From positions 1 to 64,000 of the forward strand of contig NW_026729197.1 of NCBI RefSeq assembly GCF_030272615.1: a stretch of DNA of 64,000 nt, given 5' to 3'. Below, in pieces: positions 30,001 through 42,900 of the stretch (within the stretch, counting starts at the first letter, position 1; every line of letters starts with the position of its first letter). The notes under the pieces are model-generated. The model saw only the letters and a program-made list of their open reading frames with translations. It was not told the origin of the DNA and searched no databases. Source of the stretch: Cryptomeria japonica (Eukaryota > Streptophyta > Pinopsida > Cupressales > Cupressaceae). The translations under genes were made by a program, and so were the position numbers.

Positions 30001-31869
30001 AATTTCCGTTCTGAAAGATAGTGAAAAAAACGGAACGCGGGTGCCATCTTGAGCCCTTCCTGATGCGCAGCCCAGGCAAGTTGTGCGCACCAAGGTGCCC
30101 ACCCTGGCGGAGGTGCGCGCCCGGGGCAAACCGGGCTCCGACTTCGTGCACTGCATGGTGCCCACCAAGGCGCGCAACCCAGCCAAGGTGCCCACCGCAG
30201 CGAAGGTGCACGCGAGGTGCGCACCCGAGGTGCACACCCGGGGCAAACCGGGCTCCGACTTCGTGCACGCCGCACCTTGGAGCACACTTCAGAGCGCTCC
30301 TTGGTACGCACCAGGGCGCGCAACCCAGCCAAGGTGCTCACCCCGGCGAAGGTGCACGCGAGGTGCGCACCCGGGGCAAACCGGGCTCGGACTTCGTGCA
30401 CGCCGCACCTTGGAGCACACATCGGAGCGCTCCCGGGTTCGCACCAGCATTGCGCACCTTTGATGCGCTGCCTTCACTAATTTCCAGAAAAGGCAAAAAA
30501 AAGAAAAAAATGAGATTTTAAAATTTCCGTTTTGAAAGATAGTGAAAAAAACGGAACGCGGGTGCCATCTTGAGCCCGCCCTGGTGTGCAGCCCAGGCAA
30601 GTTGTGCGCACCAAGGCACCCACCCTGGCCAAGGTGGGTCACGGGGTGGGTCCTAGGGTGGGTAACGGGGTGGGTACTAAGGTGCGTGCCAAGGTGGGTC
30701 ATAGGGTGGGTGCCAAGGTGGGCACCAGGGTGGGTGTGCACCAACCCTAGCCAGGGTAGGTCACGGGGTGGTTGTCGGGGTGGGCGTCAAGGAGCCAAGG
30801 TGGGTGGCAAGTAGCCAAGTTGCGTGCCAAGGTGGGTGTCGGGGTGGGTGCCAAGGATCCAAGGTGGGTGCCAAGGAACCAAGGTGGGTGTCTGGGTGGG
30901 TGCCGAGGTGGGAGCCAGGGTGGGTCCCAAGGTGAGTGCAAAGGTGGGTGCCAGGGTCAAGGTGAGTGCCAATGTGGGTTCCAAGGTGCCAGGGTCAGGG
31001 TGAGTGCCAATGTGGGTTCAAAGGTGCTAAGTTGGGTGCGAGGTTGGGTGCGAGGGTGGGTGGGTGCCAAGGTGTGCTAGGTGGAAGCCCGGGTGGGTCG
31101 GCATCCCATGGGTGTCGAGTTGGGTGCCTGATGGGTGCTTCTTGTCAAGTTTTAGTCGTCGGGACTCATTTCGAGCCTTAGAGGTCGTTTCTTGTCCGGT
31201 TGCCCTGTCTTCGACCTGGGAACCCAATTTTGGTCCTCGGGTCCCATTTTTTTTTGTCTCGCATCCCACTTTTGGCCTGTGGCCTTTTCGGGGTCGATTC
31301 TCGTTTTGGGCATCAGAGCATGTTTCTTCTCCTAAAACCCAATATTTGTTTATTAAGTCTCGGAACACATTTTTGTTCTCGTGGACCCATCATGGGTCTT
31401 GGAACGCATTTGTGGTCCTTGGGTCCCATTTTGCATCCCGAAACTTGTGTTTTGGTGCTTGATCCCTATTTTGGGTGCCCACCTTGCACCAAGTGCGCAC
31501 CCGGGGCAAACCGAGCGCCTTGGTGCACCGGGGCAAGATCGAGCGTGCACCCGAGGCGCCCCGAACATGCACCAAGGTGCACTCGGCCCACATGTGAGCG
31601 CAGGTCGTTGCGCCCGAGGTGGTGTGTGGGCACCGCGTTGCAGACGGGACACTGCACGCACACGACGCCCCCTCCAGGTGCACGCACGTAGGCCGGGCCG
31701 GGTGCACACCCGACGCCCTAGCAAGGTGCGCGCACCCGGGCAGGGCTCACACTTGGCGAACGGGGCGCACTTCGCGAGGGAGGGTGGCACCTCGACGGGG
31801 GTGGGTGGCCGGGGTGGATTCGCACGTGGGTCGCGGTTTGCTAAGTACACACTGCGACAAGCTCATAAC

Positions 31870-31988
31870 GGGTGCGATCATACCAGCGTTAGTGCACCGG
31901 ATCCCATCAGAACTCCGCAGTTAAGCGCGCTTGGGCCGGAGTAGTACTGGGATGGGTGACCTCCCGGGAAGTCCCGGTGTTGCACCCT
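31870..31988 (+). rRNA. 5S ribosomal RNA, unit 4
   Basis: Identical gene. The nearest variant is the one-base loss about 84 bp upstream. Confidence 0.97.
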
Positions 31989-31993
31989 TTTTT
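31988..31993 (+). terminator. Pol III T6 terminator, unit 4
   Basis: T6 adjoining the 5S 3' end. Confidence 0.87.
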
Positions 31994-34900
31994 AGTTTTT
32001 CGCCGGGCGTCGCAATGCTATTTGAATAAACCTTTTGCCCGTTTGCGTTCTCGTCGGGGCCGGGCCGGGCCGGGGTGCGCTGCCCGCACTACCGCGCGCG
32101 CGGGGGCGACACCGAGCGCGCACCCGAGGCGCCCCGAGCACACAGGCCACGGTGCAACCCGGGCGTTGTGCGCGCACCCCGGTGCGCCCGAGGTGCTGCG
32201 CGCGCACCCAGGTGAAATCGGTGTGCACCTCGGCCAGTGCGCGCTCGGTCGAGTCGCGCACGTTGGCCAAGGTGCACGGTGATGTTTCTTACTCTAAGGT
32301 TCCGCACCAGACGCCCGGGACAGGTGAGCGAAGCTGGGCGGGGCCGGGTGCGCGGCCGGGGCAGGTGCACGCAGCTGGAGAGAGCTTTGGAGCACACTTC
32401 GGAGCGCACCAATGATGCGCTCCATTCAAAAGTTTCCTGAAAAGGCAAAAAAAGTTGAGATTATAGAATTTCCCACTTGAGAGATTGTAAAAAAAAAAAA
32501 TTTAAAATGAAGGAAACGCGGGTGCCAAGGTGTGCGCAGCCCAGCCAAGGTGTGCGCACCAAGGCGCCCACCCTGGCGAAGGTGCACGCAAGGTGCGCAC
32601 CCGAGGCAAACCGGACAATTAACCCAACTTTCGACTTCGCGCGCACCTTGGAGCGCACTTCGGAGCGCTCCTTGGTGCGCACCAATCTTGGGCACCTCGG
32701 AGTGCACCATGGCGCCCACCAAGGTGCGCACCCGGGGCAAACCGAGCTCCGACTTCGTGCGCACCTTGGAGCGCACGAAAGGTGCGCACCATGGCGCCCA
32801 CCAAGGTGCGCAGCCCAGCCAAGGCGTGCGCATCAAGGTGCGCACCCTGGCGAAGGTGCGCACCCGGGGCAAACCGAGCTCCGACTTCGTGCGCACCTTG
32901 GAGCGCACAAAAGGTGCGCAACCCAGCCAAGGTGTGCGCACCCCGGTCAAACCGAGCTCCGAATCGTGCGCACCAGAGGTGCACGCCATCGTGCGCACCT
33001 TGGAGCACACTTCGGAGCCCTCCTTGGTGCGCGCCGATGTTGCGCACCTCGGAGCGCACCCGGGGAAAACAATGCAATTAACCCGACTTTCGACTTCGTG
33101 GGCACCTCGGAGCGCTCTCGGGTTCGCACCTCGGAGCACACCGAGGTGCGCACCTTTGATGCGCTGCCTTCACCAATTTCCAGAAAAGGCAAGAAAACAT
33201 TGAGAAGGTGTGCGCACCGAGGTGCCCACCCTGGCGAAGGTGCACGCGAGGTGCGCACCCGGGGCAAACCGGGCTCCGACTTCGTGCACGCCGCACCTTG
33301 GAGCACACTTCGGAGCGCTCCTTGGTGCGCACCAGGGCGCGCAACCCAGCCGAGGTGCCCACCCCGGCGAAGGTGCACGCGAGGTGCGCACCCGGGGCAA
33401 ACCGGGCTCCGACTTCGTGCACGCCATGGTGCCCACCGCGGCGAAGGTGCACGCGAGGTGCGCACCCGGGGCAAACCGGGCTCCGACTTCGTGCACGCCG
33501 CACCTTGGAGCACACTTCGGAGCGCTCCTTGGTGCGCACCATGGTGCCCACCAGGGCGCGCAACCCCGCCGAAGGTGCACGCGAGGTGCGCACCCGGGGC
33601 AAACCGGGCTCCGACTTCGTGCACGCCGCACCTTGGAGCACACTTCGGAGCGCTCCTTGGTGCGCACCATGGTGCCCACCAGGGCGCGCAACCCCGCCGA
33701 AGGTGCACGCGAGGTGCGCACCCGGGGCAAACCGGGCTCCGACTTCGTGCACGCCATGGTGCGCACCGCGGCGAAGGTGCGCACCCGGGGCAAACCGGGC
33801 TCCGACTTCGTGCACGCCGCACCTTGGAGCACACTTCGGAGCGCTCCTTGGTGCGCACCAGGGCGCGCAACCCAGCCGAGGTGCCCACCCCGGCGAAGGT
33901 GCACGCGAGGTGCGTACCCGGGGCAAACCGGGCTCCGACTTCGTGCACGCCGCACCTTGGAGCACACTTCGGAGCGCTCCTTGGTGCGCACCATGGTGCC
34001 CACCAGGCCGCGCAACCCAGCCAAGGTGTGCGCACCAAGGTGCACGCGAGGTGCGCACCCGGGGCAAACCGGGGTCCGACTTCGTGCACGCCGCACCTTG
34101 GAGCACACATCGGGGCGCTCCCGGGTTCGCACCGGCGTTGCGCACCGTGGTGGGCACCTCGGAGCACACCAAGGTGGGCAGCGAGGTGCGCACCTTTGAT
34201 GCGATGCCTTCACTAATTTCCATAAAAGGCAAAAAAAAAACGAGATTTTAAAATTTCCGTTTTGAAAGATAGTGAGAAAAAGGGAATGCTGGTGCCATCT
34301 TGAGCCCGCCCTGGTGCGCAGCCCAGCCAAGGTGTGCGCACCAAGGTGCCCACCCTGGCGAAGGTGCGCGCCCGGGCAATTAACCCAACTTCCAACTTCG
34401 CGCGCGCCAGGGTGGGAGCGCACCCAACAACCGGGCCTGGGAAGAGCCAATGCGAGAAACCCCACCAAACGCTCTGACAAAAAAAGAGGGGGCGCTCCAG
34501 TAACCCCGCTTCGGAGCGCACCCTGGGCAAACCCAGCCAAGGTGCCCACCCCGGCCAAGGTGCAGGCGAGGTGCGCACCCGGGGCAAACCGGGCTCCGAC
34601 AACGTGCACGCCGCACCTTGGAGCACACTTCGTAGCGCTCCCGGGTGCGCACCTCAGAGCACACCAAGGTGGGCAGCGAGGTGCGCACCTTTGATGCGCT
34701 GCCTTCACTAATTTCCAGAAAAGGCAAAAAAAAAAGGAGATTTTAAAATTTCCGTTTTGAAAGATAGTGAAAAAAACGGAACGCGCGTGCCATCTTGAGC
34801 CCGCCCTGGTGCGCAGCCCAGGTAAGGTGCCCACCCTGGCAAAGGTGCGCACCCGGGCAATTAACCCTACTTCCGACTTCGTGCGCGCCAGGGTGGCAAC

Positions 34901-37900
34901 CGGGCCTCGGAAGAGCCAATGCGAGAAACCCCACCAAACGCTCCGACAAAAAAAGAGGCGGCGCTCCAATAACCCCGCTTCGGAGCGCAGCCGGGGCAAA
35001 CCCAGCCAAGGTGCCCACCCCGACGAAGGTGCACGCGAGGTGCGCACCCGGGGCAAACCGGGCTCCGACAACGTGCACGCAGCACCTTGGAGCACACTTC
35101 GAAGCACTCCCGGGTGCCCACCGGCGTTGCGCACCGTGGTGGGCAGCGAGGTGCGCACCTTTGATGCGCTGCCTTCACTAATTTCCAGAAAAAGGCAAAA
35201 AAAAATGAGATTTTAAAATTTCCGTTTTGAAAGATAGTGAAAAAAAAGGAACGCGGGTGCCATCTTGAGCCCGCCCTGGTGCGCAGCCCAGGCAAGGCAT
35301 GCGCACCAAGGTGCCCACCCGAGGTGCACACCCGGGGCAAACCGGGCTCCGACTTCGTGCAGGCCGCACCTTGGAGCACACTTCGGAGCGCTCCTTGGTG
35401 CGCACCATGGTGCCCACCAGGGCGCGCAACCCAGCCAAGGTCTGCACACCAAGGTGCCCACCCCGGCGAAGGTGCACGCGAGGTGCGCACCCGGGGCAAA
35501 CCGGGCTCCGACTTCGTGCACGCCATGGTGCCCACCGCGGCGAAGGTGCACTGCGAGGTGCGCACCCGGGGCAAACCGGGCTCCGACTTCGTGCACGCCG
35601 CACCTTGGAGCACACTTCGGAGCGCTCCTTGGTGCGCACCATGGTGCCCACCAGGGCGCGCAACCCAGCCAAGGTGTGCGCACCAAGGTGCACGCGAGGT
35701 GCGCACCCGGGGCAAACCGGGGTCCGACTTCGTGCACGCCGCACCTTGGAGCACACATCGGAGCGCTCCCAGGTTCGCACCAGCGTTGCGCACCTTTGAT
35801 GCGCTGCCTTCACTAATTTCCAGAAAAGGCAAAAAAAAACGATATTTTAAAATTTCCGTTCTGAAAGATAGTGAAAAAAACGGAACGCGGGTGCCATCTT
35901 GAGCCCTTCCTGGTGCGCAGCCCAGGCAAGTTGTGCGCACCAAGGTGCCCACCCTGGCGGAGGTGCGCGCCCGGGGCAAACCGGGCTCCGACTTCGTGCA
36001 CTGCATGGTGCCCACCAAGGCGCGCAACCCAGCCAAGGTGCCCACCGCAGCGAAGGTGCACGCGAGGTGCACACCCGGGGCAAACCGGGCTCCGACTTCG
36101 TGCACGCCGCACCTTGGAGCACACTTCAGAGCGCTCCTTGGTGCGCACCAGGGCGCGCAACCCAGCCGAGGTGCCCACCCCGGCGAAGGTGCACGCGAGG
36201 TGCGCACCCGGGGCAAACCGGGCTCCGACTTCGTGCACGCCATGGTGCCCACCGCGGCGAAGGTGCGCACCCGGGGCAAACCGGGCTCCGACTTCGTGCA
36301 CGCCGCACCTTGGAGCACACTTCGGAGCGCTCCTTGGTGCGCACCATGGTGCCCACCAGGCCGCGCAACCCAGCCAAGGTGTGCGCACCAAGGTGCACGC
36401 GAGGTGCGCACCCGGGGCAAACCGGGGTCCGACTTCGTGCACGCCGCACCTTGGAGCACACATCGGGGCGCTCCCGGGTTCGCACCGGCGTTGCGCACCG
36501 TGGTGGGCACCTCGGAGCACACCAAGGTGGGCAGCGAGGTGCGCACCTTTGATGCGATGCCTTCACTAATTTCCATAAAAGGCAAAAAAAAAACGAGATT
36601 TTAAAATTTCCGTTTTGAAAGATAGTGAGAAAAAGGGAATGCTGGTGCCATCTTGAGCCCGCCCTGGTGCGCAGCCCAGCCAAGGTTTGCGCACCAAGGT
36701 GCCCACCCTGGCGAAGGTGCGCGCCCGGGCAATTAACCCAACTTCCAACTTCGCGCGCAGCCAGGGTGGGAGCGCACCCAACAACCGGGCCTGGGAAGAG
36801 CCAATGCGAGAAACCCCACCAAACTCTCTGACAAAAAAAGAGGGGGCGCTCCAGTAACCCCGCTTCGGAGCGCACCCTGGGCAAACCCAGCCAAGGTGCC
36901 CACCCCGGCCAAGGTGCAGGCGAGGTGCGCACCCGGGGCAAACCGGGCTCCGACAACGTGCACGCCGCACCTTGGAGCACACTTCGTAGCGCTCCCGGGT
37001 GCGCACCTCAGAGCACACCAAGGTGGGCAGCGAGGTGCGCACCTTTGATGCGCTGCCTTCACTAATTTCCAGAAAAGGCAAAAAAAAAAGGAGATTTTAA
37101 AATTTCCGTTTTGAAAGATAGTGAAAAAAACGGAACGCGCGTGCCATCTTGAGCCCGCCCTGGTGCGCAGCCCAGGTAAGGTGCCACCCTGGCAAAGGTG
37201 CGCACCCGGGCAATTAACCCTACTTCCGACTTCGTGCGCGCCAGGGTGGCAACCGGGCCTCGGAAGAGCCAATGCGAGAAACCCCACCAAACGCTCCGAC
37301 AAAAAAAGAGGCGGCGCTCCAATAACCCCGCTTCGGAGCGCAGCCGGGGCAAACCAAGCCAAGGTGCCCACCCCGACGAAGGTGCACGCGAGGTGCGCAC
37401 CCGGGGCAAACCGGGCTCCGACAACGTGCACGCAGCACCTTGGAGCACACTTCGAAGCACTCCCGGGTGCCCACCGGCGTTGCGCACCGTGGTGGGCAGC
37501 GAGGTGCGCACCTTTGATGCGCTGCCTTCACTAATTTCCAGAAAAAGGCAAAAAAAAATGAGATTTTAAAATTTCCGTTTTGAAAGATAGTGAAAAAAAA
37601 GGAACGCGGGTGCCATCTTGAGCCCGCCCTGGTGCGCAGCCCAGGCAAGGCATGCGCACCAAGGTGCCCACCCGAGGTGCACACCCGGGGCAAACCGGGC
37701 TCCGACTTCGTGCAGGCCGCACCTTGGAGCACACTTCGGAGCGCTCCTTGGTGCGCACCATGGTGCCCACCAGGGCGCACCCGAGGCAAACCGGGCTCCG
37801 ACTTCGTGCACGCCGCACCTTGGAGCACACATCGGAGCGCTCCCAGGTTCGCACCAGCGTTGCGCACCTTTGATGCGCTGCCTTCACTAATTTCCAGAAA

Positions 37901-39796
37901 AGGCAAAAAAAAACGATATTTTAAAATTTCCGTTCTGAAAGATAGTGAAAAAAACGGAACGCGGGTGCCATCTTGAGCCCTTCCTGATGCGCAGCCCAGG
38001 CAAGTTGTGCGCACCAAGGTGCCCACCCTGGCGGAGGTGCGCGCCCGGGGCAAACCGGGCTCCGACTTCGTGCACTGCATGGTGCCCACCAAGGCGCGCA
38101 ACCCAGCCAAGGTGCCCACCGCAGCGAAGGTGCACGCGAGGTGCGCACCCGAGGTGCACACCCGGGGCAAACCGGGCTCCGACTTCGTGCACGCCGCACC
38201 TTGGAGCACACTTCAGAGCGCTCCTTGGTACGCACCAGGGCGCGCAACCCAGCCAAGGTGCTCACCCCGGCGAAGGTGCACGCGAGGTGCGCACCCGGGG
38301 CAAACCGGGCTCGGACTTCGTGCACGCCGCACCTTGGAGCACACATCGGAGCGCTCCCGGGTTCGCACCAGCATTGCGCACCTTTGATGCGCTGCCTTCA
38401 CTAATTTCCAGAAAAGGCAAAAAAAAGAAAAAAATGAGATTTTAAAATTTCCGTTTTGAAAGATAGTGAAAAAAACGGAACGCGGGTGCCATCTTGAGCC
38501 CGCCCTGGTGTGCAGCCCAGGCAAGTTGTGCGCACCAAGGCACCCACCCTGGCCAAGGTGGGTCACGGGGTGGGTCCTAGGGTGGGTAACGGGGTGGGTA
38601 CTAAGGTGCGTGCCAAGGTGGGTCATAGGGTGGGTGCCAAGGTGGGCACCAGGGTGGGTGTGCACCAACCCTAGCCCCAGGGTAGGTCACGGGGTGGTTG
38701 TCGGGGTGGGCGTCAAGGAGCCAAGGTGGGTGGCAAGTAGCCAAGTTGCGTGCCAAGGTGGGTGTCGGGGTGGGTGCCAAGGATCCAAGGTGGGTGCCAA
38801 GGAACCAAGGTGGGTGTCTGGGTGGGTGCCGAGGTGGGAGCCAGGGTGGGTCCCAAGGTGAGTGCAAAGGTGGGTGCCAGGGTCAAGGTGAGTGCCAATG
38901 TGGGTTCCAAGGTGCCAGGGTCAGGGTGAGTGCCAATGTGGGTTCAAAGGTGCTAAGTTGGGTGCGAGGTTGGGTGCGAGGGTGGGTGGGTGCCAAGGTG
39001 TGCTAGGTGGAAGCCCGGGTGGGTCGGCATCCCATGGGTGTCGAGTTGGGTGCCTGATGGGTGCTTCTTGTCAAGTTTTAGTCGTCGGGACTCATTTCGA
39101 GCCTTAGAGGTCGTTTCTTGTCCGGTTGCCCTGTCTTCGACCTGGGAACCCAATTTTGGTCCTCGGGTCCCATTTTTTTTTGTCTCGCATCCCACTTTTG
39201 GCCTGTGGCCTTTTCGGGGTCGATTCTCGTTTTGGGCATCAGAGCATGTTTCTTCTCCTAAAACCCAATATTTGTTTATTAAGTCTCGGAACACATTTTT
39301 GTTCTCGTGGACCCATCATGGGTCTTGGAACGCATTTGTGGTCCTTGGGTCCCATTTTGCATCCCGAAACTTGTGTTTTGGTGCTTGATCCCTATTTTGG
39401 GTGCCCACCTTGCACCAAGTGCGCACCCGGGGCAAACCGAGCGCCTTGGTGCACCGGGGCAAGATCGAGCGTGCACCCGAGGCGCCCCGAACATGCACCA
39501 AGGTGCACTCGGCCCACATGTGAGCGCAGGTCGTTGCGCCCGAGGTGGTGTGTGGGCACCGCGTTGCAGACGGGACACTGCACGCACACGACGCCCCCTC
39601 CAGGTGCACGCACGTAGGCCGGGCCGGGTGCACACCCGACGCCCTAGCAAGGTGCGCGCACCCGGGCAGGGCTCACACTTGGCGAACGGGGCGCACTTCG
39701 CGAGGGAGGGTGTGCACCTCGACGGGGGTGGGTGGCCGGGGTGGATTCGCACGTGGGTCGCGGTTTGCTAAGTACACACTGCGACAAGCTCATAAC

Positions 39797-39915
39797 GGGT
39801 GCGATCATACCAGCGTTAGTGCACCGGATCCCATCAGAACTCCGCAGTTAAGCGCGCTTGGGCCGGAGTAGTACTGGGATGGGTGACCTCCCGGGAAGTC
39901 CCGGTGTTGCACCCT
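39797..39915 (+). rRNA. 5S ribosomal RNA, unit 5
   Basis: Identical gene, although this unit has the most private indels of units 2-7. Confidence 0.97.
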
Positions 39916-39920
39916 TTTTT
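39915..39920 (+). terminator. Pol III T6 terminator, unit 5
   Basis: T6 adjoining the 5S 3' end. Confidence 0.87.
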
Positions 39921-42900
39921 AGTTTTTCGCCGGGCGTCGCAATGCTATTTGAATAAACCTTTTGCCCGTTTGCGTTCTCGTCGGGGCCGGGCCGGGCCGG
40001 GGTGCGCTGCCCGCACTACCGCGCGCGCGGGGGCGACACCGAGCGCGCACCCGAGGCGCCCCGAGCACACAGGCCACGGTGCAACCCGGGCGTTGTGCGC
40101 GCACCCCGGTGCGCCCGAGGTGCTGCGCGCGCACCCAGGTGAAATCGGTGTGCACCTCGGCCAGTGCGCGCTCGGTCGAGTCGCGCACGTTGGCCAAGGT
40201 GCACGGTGATGTTTCTTACTCTAAGGTTCCGCACCAGACGCCCGGGACAGGTGAGCGAAGCTGGGCGGGGCCGGGTGCGCGGCCGGGGCAGGTGCACGCA
40301 GCTGGAGAGAGCTTTGGAGCACACTTCGGAGCGCACCAATGATGCGCTCCATTCAAAAGTTTCCTGAAAAGGCAAAAAAAGTTGAGATTATAGAATTTCC
40401 CACTTGAGAGATTGTAAAAAAAAAAAATTTAAAATGAAGGAAACGCGGGTGCCAAGGTGTGCGCAGCCCAGCCAAGGTGTGCGCACCAAGGCGCCCACCC
40501 TGGCGAAGGTGCACGCAAGGTGCGCACCCGAGGCAAACCGGACAATTAACCCAACTTTCGACTTCGCGCGCACCTTGGAGCGCACTTCGGAGCGCTCCTT
40601 GGTGCGCACCAATCTTGGGCACCTCGGAGTGCACCATGGCGCCCACCAAGGTGCGCACCCGGGGCAAACCGAGCTCCGACTTCGTGCGCACCTTGGAGCG
40701 CACGAAAGGTGCGCACCATGGCGCCCACCAAGGTGCGCAGCCCAGCCAAGGCGTGCGCATCAAGGTGCGCACCCTGGCGAAGGTGCGCACCCGGGGCAAA
40801 CCGAGCTCCGACTTCGTGCGCACCTTGGAGCGCACAAAAGGTGCGCAACCCAGCCAAGGTGTGCGCACCCCGGTCAAACCGAGCTCCGAATCGTGCGCAC
40901 CAGAGGTGCACGCCATCGTGCGCACCTTGGAGCACACTTCGGAGCCCTCCTTGGTGCGCGCCGATGTTGCGCACCTCGGAGCGCACCCGGGGAAAAAACA
41001 ATGCAATTAACCCGACTTTCGACTTCGTGGGCACCTCGGAGCGCTCTCGGGTTCGCACCTCGGAGCACACCGAGGTGCGCACCTTTGATGCGCTGCCTTC
41101 ACCAATTTCCAGAAAAGGCAAGAAAACATTGAGAAGGTGTGCGCACCGAGGTGCCCACCCTGGCGAAGGTGCACGCGAGGTGCGCACCCGGGGCAAACCG
41201 GGCTCCGACTTCGTGCACGCCGCACCTTGGAGCACACTTCGGAGCGCTCCTTGGTGCGCACCAGGGCGCGCAACCCAGCCGAGGTGCCCACCCCGGCGAA
41301 GGTGCACGCGAGGTGCGCACCCGGGGCAAACCGGGCTCCGACTTCGTGCACGCCATGGTGCCCACCGCGGCGAAGGTGCACGCGAGGTGCGCACCCGGGG
41401 CAAACCGGGCTCCGACTTCGTGCACGCCGCACCTTGGAGCACACTTCGGAGCGCTCCTTGGTGCGCACCATGGTGCCCACCAGGGCGCGCAACCCCGCCG
41501 AAGGTGCACGCGAGGTGCGCACCCGGGGCAAACCGGGCTCCGACTTCGTGCACGCCGCACCTTGGAGCACACTTCGGAGCGCTCCTTGGTGCGCACCATG
41601 GTGCCCACCAGGGCGCGCAACCCCGCCGAAGGTGCACGCGAGGTGCGCACCCGGGGCAAACCGGGCTCCGACTTCGTGCACGCCATGGTGCGCACCGCGG
41701 CGAAGGTGCGCACCCGGGGCAAACCGGGCTCCGACTTCGTGCACGCCGCACCTTGGAGCACACTTCGGAGCGCTCCTTGGTGCGCACCAGGGCGCGCAAC
41801 CCAGCCGAGGTGCCCACCCCGGCGAAGGTGCACGCGAGGTGCGTACCCGGGGCAAACCGGGCTCCGACTTCGTGCACGCCGCACCTTGGAGCACACTTCG
41901 GAGCGCTCCTTGGTGCGCACCATGGTGCCCACCAGGCCGCGCAACCCAGCCAAGGTGTGCGCACCAAGGTGCACGCGAGGTGCGCACCCGGGGCAAACCG
42001 GGGTCCGACTTCGTGCACGCCGCACCTTGGAGCACACATCGGGGCGCTCCCGGGTTCGCACCGGCGTTGCGCACCGTGGTGGGCACCTCGGAGCACACCA
42101 AGGTGGGCAGCGAGGTGCGCACCTTTGATGCGATGCCTTCACTAATTTCCATAAAAGGCAAAAAAAAAACGAGATTTTAAAATTTCCGTTTTGAAAGATA
42201 GTGAGAAAAAGGGAATGCTGGTGCCATCTTGAGCCCGCCCTGGTGCGCAGCCCAGCCAAGGTGTGCGCACCAAGGTGCCCACCCTGGCGAAGGTGCGCGC
42301 CCGGGCAATTAACCCAACTTCCAACTTCGCGCGCGCCAGGGTGGGAGCGCACCCAACAACCGGGCCTGGGAAGAGCCAATGCGAGAAACCCCACCAAACG
42401 CTCTGACAAAAAAAGAGGGGGCGCTCCAGTAACCCCGCTTCGGAGCGCACCCTGGGCAAACCCAGCCAAGGTGCCCACCCCGGCCAAGGTGCAGGCGAGG
42501 TGCGCACCCGGGGCAAACCGGGCTCCGACAACGTGCACGCCGCACCTTGGAGCACACTTCGTAGCGCTCCCGGGTGCGCACCTCAGAGCACACCAAGGTG
42601 GGCAGCGAGGTGCGCACCTTTGATGCGCTGCCTTCACTAATTTCCAGAAAAGGCAAAAAAAAAAGGAGATTTTAAAATTTCCGTTTTGAAAGATAGTGAA
42701 AAAAACGGAACGCGCGTGCCATCTTGAGCCCGCCCTGGTGCGCAGCCCAGGTAAGGTGCCCACCCTGGCAAAGGTGCGCACCCGGGCAATTAACCCTACT
42801 TCCGACTTCGTGCGCGCCAGGGTGGCAACCGGGCCTCGGAAGAGCCAATGCGAGAAACCCCACCAAACGCTCCGACAAAAAAAGAGGCGGCGCTCCAATA

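Larger units (their letters stand above)
22693..30616 (+). repeat. 7.92-kb tandem unit 3 (7924 bp)
   Basis: Differs from unit 2 by one inserted A at about 28182 (GTGCACAGCCGCACC), which changes the open frames of that area without other consequence and fits non-coding DNA. Confidence 0.95.
30617..38540 (+). repeat. 7.92-kb tandem unit 4 (7924 bp)
   Basis: Private variants: loss of one base near 31786 (GGGTGGCACC), one inserted T near 35552 (GCACTGCGAGG) and one inserted A near 36759 (GCGCGCAGCC). It shares with unit 5 a C in GTCTGCACACCAAGG (near 35450) where units 1-3, 6 and 7 have T. Confidence 0.95.
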